Source of the DNA: Prolixibacteraceae bacterium
GTDB lineage: Bacteria > Bacteroidota > Bacteroidia > Bacteroidales > Prolixibacteraceae
Assembly (NCBI GenBank): GCA_016788685.1
Contig: JAEUSS010000622.1
Coordinates: 1-7,608, forward strand
Direction of reading: 5' to 3'
Length of the DNA: 7,608 nucleotides
In this document: piece after piece, positions 6,810 to 7,608 of the stretch
Layout of the letters: the number at the start of each line of letters is the position of its first letter
Numbering within the stretch: position 1 is the first letter of the stretch
Notes under the pieces: model-generated
Database searches by the model: none
Told to the model about the DNA's origin: nothing
The model's input: the letters and a program-made list of their open reading frames with translations, nothing else
Position numbers and translations under genes: made by a program

Positions 6810-6863
6810 GATCAAGCCAGATAACTCATAACAGTTACCTGGCTTGATCTTTTATATTTATTT
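6810..6863 (+). terminator. Strong terminator between the convergent MFS and DeoR-type genes
   Basis: GATCAAGCCAG (6810-6820) pairs perfectly with CTGGCTTGATC (6839-6849). After one A-C mismatch the stem continues as TAAC (6822-6825) with GTTA (6834-6837), closing an 8-nt loop. On the plus strand TTTTATATTTATTT follows at once, giving a clear terminator for the MFS gene. On the minus strand only a short GTTTAC follows, so termination of the repressor transcript by the same hairpin is possible but weaker. Confidence 0.88.
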
Positions 6864-6873
6864 GAGAAAGACG

Positions 6874-7608
6874 TTAAACGATCACCAGCTCAATCCCTGT
6901 TTCTTCAATCAACCTGGCCATCGAATCCGAAATTCCTGAATCGGTGATAATAACATCAACCTGATCCAGGTTGCAAATTTTCCCGAATCCCCGGCGTCCG
7001 AATTTTGACGAATCAGCTAAAATAATTGTCCGCAGCGAGGACGCCATCATCTTCTTATTCAGCTGGGCCTCATCAATATTAGAATTTGTTATACCAAACT
7101 CAAGGTCGATCCCGTCAACTCCCAGGAAAAGTTTTGAACAGGTGATGTCTTCAAAAAACCGACTGGTATAATCACCAACCACAGATACTGAATTCTTACG
7201 AACAGTTCCGCCCAATTGCAGAACATCAACATCATTCAATTCATTCAGCAAAATAGAAACCTTGAGCGAGGCTGTCACAACCGTCAGATGACCGACTGGC
7301 CGAATACTCTCAGCAAAATTGTAGACCGTCGAGCCGGACCCGACGATAATCGAATCATTTTCTCCAATCAGAGTGCAAGCTGCAGAGGCTATCCTTTTCT
7401 TTTCATTTCTTTTCATCTTTTCCTTTTCGGTCACATTCAGGTCAGATGCCAGCGGGTTAATCGGACTGGCGCTGCCATGAGTACGGTAGAGCAATTTTTT
7501 CTCTTCCAGATACTTCAAATCTTTCCGGATAGTTACACTGGTAACTTCCAGTGATTTGGCCATATCTGCCACTTTTACAAAACCGTCTTTCTTCAGCGAA
7601 TCGAGAAT
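6874..7608 (-). CDS. DeoR/GlpR-family transcriptional repressor, 5' end cut by window edge
   Basis: The reading frame stays open to the right edge and gives 244 residues; about ten N-terminal residues are probably missing by comparison with family members of about 250-260. A GTG at 7572-7570 and an ATG at 7563-7561 lie inside the DNA-binding domain and are not the true start, because the upstream residues ILDSLKKDGFVKVADMAKSL complete the winged helix. Counting from the edge, the helix-turn-helix spans about 10-34 with the DeoR signature VTSVTIRKDLKYLEEKKLL (22-40) and YRTHGSA (41-47). The sugar-phosphate sensor domain shows GSGSTV (90-95), LGGTVRKNSVSVVG (132-145), FLGVDGID (161-168), DEAQLNKKM (179-187) and ILADSSKFG (196-204). 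Members repress sugar or polyol catabolic genes until a phosphorylated intermediate binds. The target here is unknown; the convergent MFS permease and genes beyond the edge are candidates. Confidence 0.92.
   Translation of the reverse strand: MLDSLKKDGFVKVADMAKSLEVTSVTIRKDLKYLEEKKLLYRTHGSASPINPLASDLNVTEKEKMKRNEKKRIASAACTLIGENDSIIVGSGSTVYNFAESIRPVGHLTVVTASLKVSILLNELNDVDVLQLGGTVRKNSVSVVGDYTSRFFEDITCSKLFLGVDGIDLEFGITNSNIDEAQLNKKMMASSLRTIILADSSKFGRRGFGKICNLDQVDVIITDSGISDSMARLIEETGIELVIV

Noticed and set aside
7561..7572. GTG (7572) or ATG (7563) as the start of the DeoR-type gene
   Set aside because: The frame continues to the window edge and encodes the rest of the winged-helix domain, so the start lies outside.
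1..7608. Search for CRISPR arrays, tRNA or rRNA genes, insertion sequences, phage or defence genes
   Set aside because: No regularly spaced repeats, cloverleaf structures, terminal inverted repeats with a transposase, or related protein motifs were found.

Overview
The window reads as chromosomal DNA of a Bacteroidota bacterium. A Marinilabiliales/Prolixibacteraceae-type lineage is my guess from general appearance, not something the sequence proves. Supporting signs are a periplasmic two-component propeller sensor, a DUF5077-DUF3472 secreted protein, a Tat-exported GH109-type enzyme, A-rich regions without clear Shine-Dalgarno sites before starts, and promoter boxes of the Bacteroidota type (-7 TAnnTTTG, -33 TTTG).

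Layout. Positions 1-545 (minus) hold the N-terminal 181 residues of a Reg_prop sensor that runs off the left edge. A 232-bp divergent control region follows. Two plus-strand genes for secreted proteins come next: 778-2046 (DUF5077-DUF3472) and 2191-3654 (GH109 / Gfo-Idh-MocA type), closed by a strong hairpin terminator at 3675-3714. A 417-bp gap carries a good promoter for 4072-4923, a patatin-like phospholipase. A 544-bp gap with a second terminator hairpin precedes 5468-6739, an MFS transporter of the polyol permease (RbtT/DalT/CsbX) type. That gene converges on 6874-7608 (minus), a DeoR/GlpR-family repressor cut by the right edge, with one strong hairpin between them.

How the genes may work together. 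The left half looks like a small glycan-use locus. A membrane sensor whose propeller faces the periplasm is encoded divergently from a secreted protein of unknown function and a predicted exo-acting alpha-N-acetylgalactosaminidase. No SusC/SusD pair is visible, so this is not a complete classical polysaccharide utilization locus within the window. The right half suggests uptake of a sugar or polyol by the MFS carrier, possibly controlled by the neighbouring DeoR-type repressor. The patatin gene has its own promoter and terminator and looks independent.

No CRISPR array, rRNA, tRNA, transposase, phage or defence gene was found. The less usual points are a 25-nt near-identical purine-rich repeat on both sides of the MFS gene, repeated motifs in the divergent control region, and the two uncharacterised domains in the 778-2046 product. 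I see no clear evidence of a wholly new system.
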